64,000 nt of DNA from NCBI GenBank assembly GCA_022496185.1, contig WTXG01000003.1, positions 310,001 to 374,000 on the forward strand. The letters are read 5' to 3'. The position numbers and the translations under genes are program-made. Source of the DNA: Multifurca ochricompacta (lineage: Eukaryota; Basidiomycota; Agaricomycetes; Russulales; Russulaceae). Numbering within the stretch: position 1 is the first letter of the stretch; each line of letters opens with the position of its first letter. Positions 32,790 through 44,146 of the stretch are shown here, piece by piece. The notes under the pieces are model-generated. The model did no database searches. It saw nothing but the letters and a program-made list of their open reading frames with translations, and was not told the DNA's origin.

Positions 32790-34330
32790 TTGAGAAGGAA
32801 TTCCCTATCTCTCGCTTGTCTCTGTCTGGCGGCTCCTGACACACCGTATCGGTCTGGTTACAGTCTTGTCATTATTCTAGCAGTTCAACATGCTAGGAGC
32901 CCGTGGCGCAGGATTCCCACCAGTCCAAGGGGACTTCCCCTTCTCGGAAATGGTTCTCGGGCTTCAAACTAAGGCATGGCTATTCGGTGAACATTGCAAC
33001 GAACGTTTGGTAGGCCCAATTCACTAAGACTGGTGTGACTTCTTCAGAGACATCCATGAAACATAATGCGTCTGAATACCCATTATCCCAAACAGTCTCT
33101 GGGCTGCTTCTGAACTATTCAACCGGCGCGCAAGCATTCACTCAGGTCGCCCCCGCGTCATTATTGCTAATGATGTCTTCAGCGGAGGTATATTTATTGC
33201 GTCCATGCCATACGGAGACCTGTGAGCACGTCTCATAGATTGGTGTTACATTCGCGTGCGGCCCACGAGGGCTCATAAAAATTGCGGTGCGAAAAATCAT
33301 TCAGTTTCTCACAAAGAAGCCATTCTTTTTTCCAACGCGCTTCTCCAAAATCCAGATACGTTGGAGAAACACTTTCAGCGCTTTTCGGTCTCCGCCGTTA
33401 TGTCTATATTTTATGACTATTCCACACTCGAAAACGAGGATGACCAGACCCTAATGGAGATCCGCGCATTCATCAACTGCTTGTCAGATGCCGCTGTTCC
33501 CGATGCGTATCTGGTTAGATTATTCCCCTGGATTATGCATATCCCGGAGAGAGAGGTACATATTCGCATTTACCGTAGATTTCTTGTCACCTATCCTGAC
33601 AAAATGCCCCCAGATTTGCAACGAGGAAGGTGCCATTTCATGCAACACATGGGAATGTTCAACACCCTTTTGGACACCATTCGAAGTGACATTGTAAGTA
33701 TAGAATTCGTTTTCGCGTATTCAACCTTCATGAGTTGGCGCATCACACTCCAAAGGGTCTGAATGACCAAGTATGGGCACTTCACTCATAAGGAATTCCA
33801 AACGCAACGGGTTCTCCAATCAAGAGATGTCCTGGCTTCTTGGGACGTTGCTGAGGTTGATTCCAGTGCCATAGGGGCCCTCAGCTGAACCCTACTGTTG
33901 GTGCGGAGACCATTGATACCACATTTGCCTGGTGAACGCTGGCAATGATCGCGCATCCTGGGATACAGAAGCGCGCGCAAGCTGAGCAAGACGTAGTCGT
34001 CGGGTGCACTCGCACTTCGACTTTCTCGAATGCTCGGAGTCTTCCTGCGTTCGCCAAAGAAACTCTCCGTTGGTGTCCCGCACTTCTACTGGCCTTCCAC
34101 TGCACGACAGTGGCTGGTAAGATGGCAATGTCTTGTGGATATCTGCTACGATCCCACATCTTATGGTGATGACGCCGGGAGCCCTAACTCTGGACACAGA
34201 CGGCAAGGTCATACCGGGGCCCCTCGGAAGCGCGTGAAAATGTCCACAGTACGTGTTCGTGACAAAAATGAGTGCCTTTCAATACAGAAGCGTTCTTTGA
34301 CAATGGAATGGCTTTGTAAGCTGCGAGCGT
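32790..34330 (+). pseudogene. Decayed cytochrome P450 (CYP5150-like)
   Basis: Fragments in P450 order are the proline hinge 'PTSPRGLPLLGN', 'TKAWLFGEHCNERL', then 'ASELFNRRASIHSGRPR' and 'GGIFIASMPYGDL'. These are followed by 'EKHFQRFSVSAVMSIFYDY', 'IREEVHIRIYRRF'-type helix F/G sequence, 'GAETIDTTFAW', 'TLAMIAHPGIQKRAQAEQD' (K/I-helix region), 'FAKETLRW' (ExxR) and 'LDTDGKVIPGP'. Nonsense codons replace conserved Trp positions at 33233-33235 and 33933-33935. The frame changes several times, and the heme-binding FxxGxRxCxG segment is not recognisable near 34250. Substitution stops distinguish this from the single-base losses elsewhere, so I call it a pseudogene. The subfamily is tentative. 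Confidence 0.75.
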
Positions 34331-35089
34331 TTCTATGCCTTTTTTTCTCTTCCGTGCGTCGAACATCAATTCGTACTGTAGCCGATCGCTCCCGCATGGA
34401 TATAGGATTGTCCCTTGAGGCACGTTCAATAAGAGCAAGTAGCTGAGGGCATGAGGTAGCGTGACGATACCGCAGGCAGCTCATGGTGGTATGACTTCGC
34501 AGCGTTTTTACATAGGAGCCCACAATCTTATATTTTTTCCTCTATATGTATGCAAAGAATGTTATAGTGTAAACGGGGGATCACAGGGCGCACCAAACTC
34601 AAACGGAACGAAAGTTTACCGTGTGCCTGGCCGCTCCAGCTGCCGATAGAATACGTCCCCATGAGTTGTATCTATCATTCTTGTTTTCCCAGTGTGTTAT
34701 GACGGGCCGTAGTCGTGAGCGAATGCGGTTGGGGCCCAGAGTCAAACAGCAATTTGGTTGAACAACAAACCGTCTAAGCGGCGGCACGAGGTCAAGTTAT
34801 GACCACCCTTTGATCCCCTGACTCCTACGCTGACTCTGATAAATGTAGGTGACTTTAGCGGGAAAAAGGCTGTGATCGCTTCATTTCACTTCGGATTGAC
34901 TGGATTGCGCAAGGCGTCGTGCAACTTACGGCATTGTGTAAGTTACTGTGGATGCGGATCCGGATGGGAAGGTGGAGAACCTGGAATCCCTTTCCTAGAT
35001 GGTAGATGGAAAATGGGCAACTGAAAGACTGACATTGTTGTAACATCAGTTTACGGCAGGACCTTGAGCAGAAAACGCACTGGTTGGAG
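34331..35089. other. Intergenic, no gene seen
   Basis: About 760 bp without a recognised frame. It separates the P450 relic from APC15. Confidence 0.4.
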
Positions 35090-35739
35090 CTACTCATCGA
35101 GCTCCCCAGTCTCGTCGTCCATGTCGTCAAAGTCTTCTGTCTCTGCAGTTGTATTGGCAATTTCATCGTCCATGTCTTCTATCTCTGCATCGAGGTCCAT
35201 GCCTCCGTCTTCATCTTCACCTTCACCTTCACCCTCGCCATCGGCGTTGCCCTCGCCATCTCCCTCACCTTCGTCTGTCGGCGACTCTGGGTGGGACGAA
35301 CGCGCCGACTCATCCACCTCAGAACCATCGTCCGCCTGTCGTACCGAGCGATTTTCATGTTCAAAGTGAGTCCGTATCGCGACAGTGCCGTACAACGTAC
35401 GTCATTCTTCTCCTCATGTTGCGTTAACATCTTCCCGATAGGCACCAAAAAGCCATACCCTCGATTCTTTACTTCAAGTGACTACCTTACAACCCGTCAG
35501 AAAGAGGCGTTTAAAAGGGAGAAGAATGGAATCCAAAGTGAGTGACACACGCTGTCCTCGAATTCAGCCTCCTCGTCGCTCAGGTCATCCATTTCTTGGA
35601 CAAAGTCACGTCGCAAGATGAGCCTGCCTACATGACGCCCTGGCGTTGCGAGAGGCGTCGGGTAAGGTTGCCGCGGTCGCGGCATAAGAGTTGGAAAGAG
35701 CGGCGGGCGAGGAAGGATAGTTGGCGTGGCCAGAGACAT
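35090..35739 (-). CDS. APC15: Anaphase-promoting complex subunit APC15 (Mnd2-like)
   Basis: The start at 35739 gives a proline-rich N-terminus, then 'FVQEMDDLSDEEAEFED'. After an intron comes 'GYGFLVPIGKMLTQHEEKND'; the 'LVPIGK..T..EEKND' core is the Apc15 signature. The last exon (to 35090) is strongly acidic: alternating Glu/Gly, 'DMDDE' and 'FDDMDDETGELDE'. APC15/Mnd2 is a small non-catalytic APC/C subunit that promotes turnover of the mitotic checkpoint complex on Cdc20. It rests on one short motif plus the acidic tail, so orthology is probable rather than certain. Divergent from the OTU gene (149 bp between starts). The antisense frame through the acidic exon is a codon-composition shadow. 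Confidence 0.72.
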
Positions 35740-35888
35740 AGGTGGGGGGTGGGTAGCAAGCTGGGCCGGCCCGGAAATCAAATAATCAATCAATTACTGA
35801 CTCTACTCTAATATAATCAGACACTCTGCCTGCTCTGTTCTGCTCTGTTAGAGACTCGCCTCCACCCCACACCGACTACCAATAGGCC

Positions 35889-36928
35889 ATGGTTTCAAAG
35901 AAGAATAAAATAAAAAAGCTTTCTCACCATCACCTTCACCAAATAATGTAGTCGACGATGATCTTGTAGATGATCTCCTGACTGAGCTTGACAAGGCCGT
36001 CCAGCAGCAAGAGTCCGAGAACGTACTAGAGGAAATCCAGACAAAGCAGGCCGCGCCGGCAGCGGCTCCAGATAGGATGAGCAGTAAGAATCGGTTCAAG
36101 GCAAGACAGGTACGTTGCCTTCGTTGTGACTGCACCTAGATGATGACAAGCTTATCCAAGGCAAGGAAAGCTGCAACACTCGCTAGTCAGCAGGCTCCCA
36201 TCAACACCGAAGCTGACGCGAGATTAGAGCGGGAAGCCAAGGAGGAAGAACGCGCGATCAACAGGATATGCAACGAACTCGGGCTAGACATGCACGAAGT
36301 ACGGCCGCGCGTATATACTCCCCCTTACTCGTTTATCGTCACTCATTTGCCGCGCAGATCAATCCAGACGGCCACTGTCTCTTCTCCGCAGTCGCGGACC
36401 AACTCGCCATCCTGAACCTCCTTCCCCCGGAAAAGGCGAACTACGCGTCCACTCGCAAAGCCGCAGCTGCATACATGTTGGCGCACCCGGACGATTTCGT
36501 GCCGTTCTTGCCAAGCGTCGAGGGTGAGGACGGCACAGGCGCAGGCGACTCAGGGGTCATTGGGCCGCGCGAATATGCGCGTTACTGCGCGAATATTCGT
36601 GACACTGCCGTGTGGGGTGGCGAGCCCGAGATCCTTTCTCTCAGTCGGGCGTACGATGTACCCATACACGTCGTTCAGGGTGGCCAGCCTCCCGTGGTTG
36701 TACATGACTCCACTGGCTCACCGAAAACTGACAACCTCAAGGAGCAACGTGCGGTTCGGATAAGCTATCATAGACGAATGTATGGGCTGGGCGAGGTATG
36801 CCTCTCAATCTGCTCAGACGTCAGTTCCTGTTTCCTGATGCACCGTATCAGCACTATAACTCCTCCGACCAAGGACGGGTCTTCACAGGATTACAGGTCC
36901 ACTTAAGAATCTTTTGGCCCCATCATGA
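35889..36928 (+). CDS. OTU2: OTU-domain deubiquitinase (OTUD6/Otu2 type)
   Basis: The start at 35889 gives 'MVSKKNKIKK', then (after one missing A in the run 35912-35917) 'SPSPSPNNVVDDDLVDDLL' and a charged coiled coil ('REAKEEERAINRICNELGL'). An intron separates the OTU core 'INPDGHCLFSAVADQLAIL', with Asp and catalytic Cys in DGHC. It continues with 'GPREYARYCANIRDTAVWGG', 'PEILSLSRAYDVPIHVV' and 'RMYGLGE|HYNS', which carries the catalytic His. An N-terminal coiled coil plus OTU is the OTUD6B/Otu2 layout, ribosome-associated deubiquitinases. The C-terminus after HYNS is ambiguous. With one further missing C near 36862 it reads 'LRPRTGLHR' and ends at 36928; as written it ends at 36950. Confidence 0.85.
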
Positions 36929-37013
36929 CAGCGCTTTTATCGCGGAATAGTCGATACATGTAGCACTGCTCGCCGAGTTGTACACAAAGGTCGACATATG
37001 TAGATCACGTCTT

Positions 37014-39638
37014 TCAGAACAGGAGCTCCGCACCTTGCGTTACTGTACTCGGCTGCGGTGCATCTGCTGTGTATTCACCGAACGCAGCATCCATGCTCGC
37101 ATATGGGTCTGAGGCAGACGCTAACCGCGCAGCGGCGGGCTTCCCTTCGCAAAACCTACATCCTCATCCTCGTCCTCATCCTCGTCTCCTGCGCTCCCCT
37201 CGCCTTCGAGTAGCCCACCTGTACCGACTGATTCGGGTGGCAGCGGTGGTGCTGGCTTAGATGTATTCATCGGAAGCGGAGACGGAATGGAAGCAGCTCC
37301 GGGCTCAATTGGCCCAGGGCCAGGTACAACAATAGGACCTGACGGTGGTGCCTCGCGCTGGATCGGAACGAGGACCTGTCTCGACATTGGGTTCAGTGCG
37401 GGCGAGTCAACGAGCGCTTTTCCTGCGGCGCCGCGGATGAACGTCTGGCCGGGCGATGAAGGGATGGGGTCAGTCGTCGACAACAGTGCCTCATATGCCC
37501 GATCAAGCAGCGCACCTCTGGGTTTTTGTGATAGATACTGCCCAGCGTGCCCGTGTGCAGCAAAAGTTGGTCGAGTGCGCCACGATCCATGCGATCTGCA
37601 TCTGTTGTGATCGCAGGCTTTTCCGAAAGCACGATTTCCCCGCGACAGTCGGGTTTATCGCAAGCAAGCGCCAGTACATAAAGCCCCTGTCACGCAAGTC
37701 CGGATTATCAATTTCCTCAGTTGTCCATTTGAGTACTTTGTGTACAAGTGCCTTGACAGAGTCGGACGAACTCTTGTAGACGAACAGCTTGACAGCAGCG
37801 GTGACCAGTGCGAACTGCACCTCTGTCGGCTCATCGAGAAAGTTGTACGTAAGGTCATCCATGAGTTCGTCAGCATTGTCAATGCGATTTGCGAACTGTC
37901 CAATGATCCAAATCATGGATGCCTTTGACTCGGGCTCGTCAAGGGCATCGAGGTTCTCACAAAGTTTGGGGATGATGCCCTCATACTTGCCAGGATATCG
38001 CCGGAAGATGTCCTTGATAACTATGATTGCCTCTTGTACGACATAAGTAACCTTCGTCTCGATAAGGCCCAGAAGGGAGCGGATGCATGCGTCGGCGGCT
38101 CCCTCGACCTTGATTGTGATGCGGCCAATCGAGCGCACGGCTTTGCGCACAAAGTCGATATCTACCTCTGATGCATACCTGCATGTAATGATGATGAGGC
38201 GTCGAAAACAAAGAGCGACGTCGCCACATACTCTTCTAGCTCCGCAAGAACCTCCTTGACATTCTCCTCGTTTGCAAGCCTGTACATAATTTCCAACTTG
38301 GCAAGCTTGACGTAGATGGGATCGTTGTACTTGCAAAAAAAAACCTTGACGTCATTCTTGAGAACAGTCGGCCGTCTCTGAATTATGAGCAGGATGTTTC
38401 GCAAAGCGACATATTGTACCTCAGGTCCCGAAGAGAGTAGCGTTACTTTTTCGCAAGCACGACGCAATTAACAAACGGAACGAGGGAAGGGTGACAAGCG
38501 TACCTAATGGAGGGCCCATTCTCTTGCATATGTGCTCAATCAGCTTTCTGCTCTCCATGTAGTTCATCAAGTAGAGTAGGACCTTTATCGTGGTAAGAAC
38601 GACCGCAGAGTTAGCGTGCTGCAATTGCACGGATATGCGTTCGCCAATGAGCTCTGCATCAGCATGTGTCTCTGGAACGTAACGTAATAATGCGTCGAGG
38701 ATGTAAATCTGGCCCCATCTGAATACTGGTGAGCCCATGGACGTATTGAGCAGGCAATCACTCACTCCGAGCTCTCACCAAGTGCCGCGATGAGTTTGTT
38801 TGCAACAGGCAAGTTGAGTTTGAATAAGACCCCGTCCTGCCTGTCCGAGATTTCAGACAGCGCCGCGACTGCGTTGGCGACGACCGTGGCATTGCTATCG
38901 ACCAAAAGATCACGCAGAAGCTCGACAAATCCGCCCCTCTCTGCTTTGCGTGGATCGGCAGCATACAGCTTGGCTACGCAGATTGCCGCAGTCTTACGCA
39001 CGTATGGATCGCGGTCTTTGAGATGATGGCGGAGCTGCTCGGTCAGATTCTCGATGACTACAGGAATGGGTATATAGGACATGGTGCGGATCGCAAGCGC
39101 GCGGATGAGTGGATTGCGATCGTTGCAGTCCTGGAGGAAGCGTATAAGCGTATACAATGTAAAAAAGTCTCATTCGAATACCTGAAGGAAGTTTGGGATA
39201 ATCATATGAATGGAGTCTGCCTTTGCTCGTCCATAGTTGATAAGAAAGAGGTAAACCACTGTGCGGACGTTATACTGCGCATACAAAAAGACGATGTGAT
39301 ACGCAAACGTACTCTTTTTTATCTCCAGTAAAGGGGTCCCTAGACACTGTACAACGTCAACGAATAGTGGTGACACTGATGTAAAAATCCATGAGTGTGG
39401 ACGCCGCCCGCAACGAGTGACACGAACTATCGTTTCCCATAGTAATATTTGCAACTATCTTTTTCAATATAGTCTTCCGCTTCGTGTACTTTTTGTCTTT
39501 CGTCTCTGCAGCCTGAAGTTCCTGGCGAAACTCCTGGAAAGATTGTGAGTTTGCGCAGCACAACTAACAACATGGTGATTCATTCACCTGAATCTTGCCG
39601 CGTTGGAAAAACTTTGCATCTTGGCCCTGTCCACTCAT
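37014..39638 (-). CDS. APL2: AP-1 complex subunit beta (beta-adaptin, APL2)
   Basis: The start at 39638 gives '[19 protein letters not shown]'. The adaptin N-terminal superhelix follows across six or more exons: '[18 protein letters not shown]', '[17 protein letters not shown]', '[19 protein letters not shown]', '[19 protein letters not shown]', '[20 protein letters not shown]' and '[18 protein letters not shown]'. A Pro/Gly-rich hinge and a short acidic C-terminus ('[13 protein letters not shown]') follow, with no ear domain, as in many fungal beta-adaptins. AP-1 sorts clathrin cargo between trans-Golgi and endosomes; AP-2 beta (APL1) is the alternative. The final 40 residues are reached only if one base is restored in the ccc run at 37143-37145. 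As written the frame stops at about 37121. Confidence 0.9.
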
Positions 39639-39775
39639 CATTTAATAGGAAGATATAAGTGACTGGTTGACCAGTCAATCGTCAGGTTTGTGATCAGGGA
39701 CGGGGGAAGAGGGAGGGGGAGTACAGATGACGGAACGTCGGGGGGTGGTATGAGCATCATCGTACTCGGCCCGAT

Positions 39776-41223
39776 ATGCCTCAGCCCTCAATCAAGCCTT
39801 TACTTTACAAACGCACAATGAACACCGTAACCCTCGCACGCGCTTCATTGGACTCGTCTAAACATACTCTCGTCGATGTCTTTCTGAAATCGCTTAAATT
39901 TCATACGCGAAGCTCAGTGCCCTCCTCGCGCAGCATGCCACAGAACTTGTCGTACTTGAGCGCATCTACTACATCAATAACAACCAGCATCGCGCTGCGC
40001 TCTTTTGGCAGCGAGTCGTCGAGGCTCGCCGTCATGCTCGCCGTTTAAAGTCATTTGACTTATCTTCGCTCGTCGACACCCTTCGTAGGTCATTCCACGA
40101 TGACAAAGCTGACGTGAGGTAAGACTTTCATTGCTCACAGCGTTGTATGCCCACAAAACCTCATCCATCACCCGAAGCTCAAAACCACAAAAGGGGGCAT
40201 GGTCACGCTACCCTCCCGCGGCTTTTCTCAAATCATTTCTTACACGCCTGCACACTTGTACTGCGCTGCTTGATAAGGTACGTCGCATTGTGCTCCGCTA
40301 ATAAACCTACACATAGCTGGTCCTTTGTCCGTCCGCAGACCTGCGTTCGTATGCGCGCAATTTTCCAGTGAGTGCGCCCCCCCTCATCTCTAACAACCAT
40401 TCACGGTTTGTAAACTAACTGGTATGTACAGCATGCTCACGCTCGCCATGCGGAGTGGCGCATTTTTACATCTCGTGGTCACCTTGACCGCGCTTGTCGC
40501 TCGCCTGGCCCACCTATCTTCGGCCATACGTCGCGTGCTATCTACTCTACACGCCGAATGCCTGCGCCTGTTTGATACGTTGCACGTACGCGGTGAACAG
40601 CCTCCACCCAGTACATGCATAGGTGGCCGAATGTTGACGACACTATTTTTTTCTACTCGTGCAGCACGCAGAAGCCGCCCACAAGGTGACAGCACTGCGG
40701 CCACCAGTACCGCTACTACGAAGCGATAACAGCGCCTCTGACCTGCAGGTTGGGATCACCAGGCCGGCGGTGCTGGATAGTGACCTGGATATGTCTGTTG
40801 ATCTGGGCGAGGCGGTTGTACGCGCGCCCACCGTCACACTGGAGCCGGAGCAGCCGGAGCCAAGGTCCACCTCTCCTTTACCGTCGAGTTTCCTCACACC
40901 AGTGCGTATACGGTAGCTGCACCCGCGTCGAGCCGCGCCGGAAAAGTAAGCGCAGCCTTCCGGCTTCTTCTTTTCGGCGCATCGCCTCTCTGACGTTGAC
41001 GTTCGTTGTATTCGCAGCTGCTACTGATCACGCGTTGCCAGCCTTAGCGCCGCTACCGCCTTCCTCAACTCTCAAACCCTCATCGAGCCAGGCTGTAATA
41101 GTGAAGAAGCGCCCCGCGCCACCACCTCTGAATGCGCTGATGGCTGTGGAGGAAAAGAAACAGAAAAAGCGCGCCAAGGTCAAAAAGGCGCCGAGGGATG
41201 AGATCGACGACATATTTTCGTAG
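39776..41223 (+). CDS. NEPRO/RMP1-like nucleolar protein
   Basis: The start at 39776, or 42 nt later at 39818, precedes 'VDVFLKSLKFHTRK'. After one missing A at 39910-39911 it continues with 'LVVLERIYYINNNQHRAALF' and 'WQRVVEARRHARRL'. The 'LE..YY.N.NQHR...FW.R' pattern is the N-terminal domain shared by NEPRO-like and RNase MRP protein RMP1-like proteins. Following exons are helical and basic ('HLSSAIRRVLSTLHAECLRL'). The C-terminus is Lys-rich ('KKQKKRAKVKKAPRDEID') and ends 'DDIFS' at 41223, as in other family members. A role in RNase MRP/pre-rRNA processing is inference. Several exon joins between 40115 and 40440 are uncertain. Confidence 0.7.
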
Positions 41224-42013
41224 TATGCGTGTATGTAGTGGCTTGACCCGCACGCAACGAGAGAGTTGAATTGTTACTTGTCCCATGCTCATTGTGTTAG
41301 TGGCGTGATGCCTGCAGTTGGGCATGTCAAATTGCGGGTTCTATTAGTAGTCCTGACCGTCGGAAGCCGAGCTGGGATATTTCAGTGCGCCTTTCTTTGT
41401 TACACTCCCCTAGCCTGACTGTGTGGTATGTCCGTCGTCCCGGTGTCAATAGAGCACGAGCAATCCTCGGCGGAGCGGAAATACACAACAATGCGTAGGA
41501 ATGCGCGACATGGTCAAAGTCACAGCGAGAGCCAAGAGAAGGCGGCTGGCGTGGTTGGGCGGTGGTGAAATTCCAATCAACAGCCAACGAATCTCATCCA
41601 TTCATCCAGAGTGATACAATGTTGATACTGATGCGACTAAGAGGTTGTTGTTGAACCCCAACATAGCGCGATCACATTTTATCAATGCGCCGAAACCATC
41701 CACCACTCTTAGCGCAAGCGCGAGCTAAGCGTACTGCGTCATCGGGGTTGCACTTGCCAGAATAATTACAAATATTAAGAGATAAGATTTACAGGGCAGA
41801 CAAGTTTCCAGTGAAGGATTTTCTTTGCAGGCAAGCCTACAGCAAATCAAATAAAGGCAGGTGCGTGAAAAGAAATCACGAAACAAATGCAATAAAGAAA
41901 GAAATATCAGGCGCAAGTGTCCAAAACAAACAACTCAACAACTTGAACGCGTATATACCGTGATCAGCTACTTCGGATATGCAACAAGACGGGTGAGTTA
42001 ACAAAGATGACAT
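41224..42013. other. Convergent intergenic region
   Basis: 790 bp between convergent 3' ends of the NEPRO-like and cupredoxin genes. No coding or RNA feature recognised. Confidence 0.45.
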
Positions 42014-43311
42014 CTAAAGTGCAAGATAGGCAGCGGCAACTGCAACAAGAGCGGCAGCACCCCGTGGTGACACCAACGCACCAGCGCCGTTCTTTTTGGA
42101 CGAGGCGCTGGTACCAGATGGGGACTTAGAAGACGAGGTCGAGGTCGAGGAAGGGGAAGCAGATGATGAAGTGCTAGACTCTGCGTTATCCACGCGTGGA
42201 AGAGCAGCAGCGACGTCGGCGGGGACCATGACAGCATTGTTGTTAAGAGGGGAGAAATCGACGACACCGTCTTTGGAGACAGTCTCCGGGTTCATGCCGA
42301 GGAAGGCCCTGGTATAGGCGATGTTTTCAGCGGCATACGAATGAGCCCAATCTGGCATCTTGCTCATGTCAATGTTGTTCCCCCAGTTCGCAGCAACAGT
42401 GCTGTTAGTTGTGGCATTGTTGGCGTATGACCAACCCGCTTGAGTGGAAGGGTTCTTGCTAGCAAGAGCGGGCATCATGTTCGATGCAGAGCCGGGCTGC
42501 TGGAAGGCCGACGGTGGGTTAATGATACCGAACATACCCTTCTGGCAGTGGGTAGGGGTACCGCAGTAGTAGAACGTGGGGTTAGTGTCATTCACAACCT
42601 GAGTGACTGAAATGGACAATCCGATCAATCATAATGGAAGAGCGAGTAACGTGAATGATCCTTACATGTAAAGCCCTTATTCTGCTCGCCAGTTGCGAAG
42701 AGATGGTCGGACGTCTTGTTGCAAAGCTCAACCTGAGAGGACTTGGTCACCGTGTGGTTGTTAGCACCCCAGATGAATTTACGGTATCGCCAACAGATGC
42801 GTTGACAGCGAAGGGCACATATCGAAGAACACCTTGGGTAGGAGCAACCCAAACAGTGTGAGTTGCACCTGAACCAGAGCTTCCCGAGTCGGAAGTCGAC
42901 GAAGGGGGCATGTATACAGAAGCGGGACTGCCGAACTGAGCAACACATTCTATCGTCATGTCGTATTAGGCACACGAAAGCATATAACTCCAAGAGAAGC
43001 AACCTACGTTGAACGCAGCTGTCATATCCACCATTATTCCAGTTCGATGAGCCAGAGCCATAGGAACTCGAGGTGTACGCGGGAGCAGCTGCGTAAGTGG
43101 ACGGCGATGGGGAGTAGTTATCCGACTGTTTCCCGTAGTTGCTGCTATCCCCGTAACCACTACGAAATACAGAAAATGAGTTAATGGATCAACACGGACT
43201 CGTTAAAAAAAAAAAAAACACGAACGCAGCAGCACCGTAGTCGGTGGGAACCGCCAAAGCGACACGAGCATAGACAGCAACGGCGCCAACAAAAGAAGCG
43301 AGCATAACCAT
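42014..43311 (-). CDS. GPI-anchored blue-copper (cupredoxin) cell-surface protein
   Basis: The start at 43311 gives a signal peptide ('MVMLASFVGAVAVYARVALA'), then a Ser/Tyr/Gly-rich stretch over two short exons. The cupredoxin domain is 'TVWVAPTQGVLRYVPFAVN', 'KFIWGANNHTVTKSS' (first His ligand) and 'FYYCGTPTHCQKGMFGII' (Cys, His and Met ligands in the loop). A linker, then a Ser/Thr-rich region and a hydrophobic C-terminus ('AAALVAVAAAYLAL') indicate a GPI signal. Such serine-rich cupredoxins are common at agaricomycete cell walls; copper binding follows from the H-C-H-M set. One base is missing in the ttt at 42778-42780, just before 'KFIWG'. The intron donor after 'YGAA' is followed by a T14 run. 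Confidence 0.85.
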
Positions 43312-44146
43312 TGTAATATAGAATTAAAGATTCAAGAACGAAAGAGTCGTCAAAAATGTGAGTGGGGACAAAAAAGAGCGCTGATATTCCTCCCAGGGAA
43401 TGCAAAAATGTTGTACTCTATCAAAGAGGGTGATCTGCAAGGATAAGTTAAAAGTTGAATCAAGAAGAGGAAAGGAAACAAACCTCGAAGAAAGAACAGA
43501 AAGTATCAAAAGTCGAGAAATCAACTCGACTAAGAAGAGACAAGAACGAAAACGAAAACGAAAACGAAAAGAGGAAGGGAGGGGAGAAGATGAGAAAATC
43601 GGATTAGAGGGACGAAGGCGGGTAAATAAGGAGAAGTGACCCTTAGCGGGGATTGAAAACTTACACTCACACTTACACACTTGACAACCGCCAACACAGA
43701 TCATCACATCACCATATCATCATCAAAAAAATTAAAAAGGCGCCTTTTCTCGTTAGTTCAGTTTTTTTATTTATGGAACAGAATACGGAACAGCATCGCA
43801 CTGCACTTGTTTTCAACTCTGCTGGGAACTGAGAACTGTCAAAGTCGTCAAAGTCAATGATGCTGGCAGGGAACAAGGCGAAACAAGGCAATCTCAATCT
43901 ATCTCAATCTTCTCATCAAGTCGGCCTTGCTTTGCTTTCCGACGTGCCCGATATTCCCGCCGCCGCCGAAAGAAGATATCTCCGTTGCTAGTTTATCCAC
44001 CATTCGAGGTTCTGAGCTTCTAAGATGAAAAATAAGTGATATTAAAGGCAACAGAGCGACATCATACACGTTCATGTATCTATCTTTATCATATGTCACT
44101 CAATCACCAATCACCAATACTAGTAGCATAAATAAACTCTACATCT
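43312..44146. other. Intergenic, cupredoxin leader and Mso1-like 3' end
   Basis: No gene recognised. It contains a purine-rich (plus-strand) leader with an (ACGAAA)n repeat at about 43546-43571. Confidence 0.45.
43546..43571. repeat. (ACGAAA)n short tandem repeat
   Basis: About four perfect hexamers in the presumed promoter or 5' leader of the cupredoxin gene. Confidence 0.8.

Noticed and set aside
32790..34330. Repeat-induced point mutation as the cause of P450 decay
   Set aside because: The two stops are TGG to TGA, not the CpA-to-TpA change expected, and dinucleotide indices could not be computed here.
35084..35545. 153-codon plus-strand frame rich in Phe/Leu/Thr that looks membrane-like
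   Set aside because: It is the complement of the acidic GAA/GAT exon of APC15, which produces TTC/ATC codons by chance.
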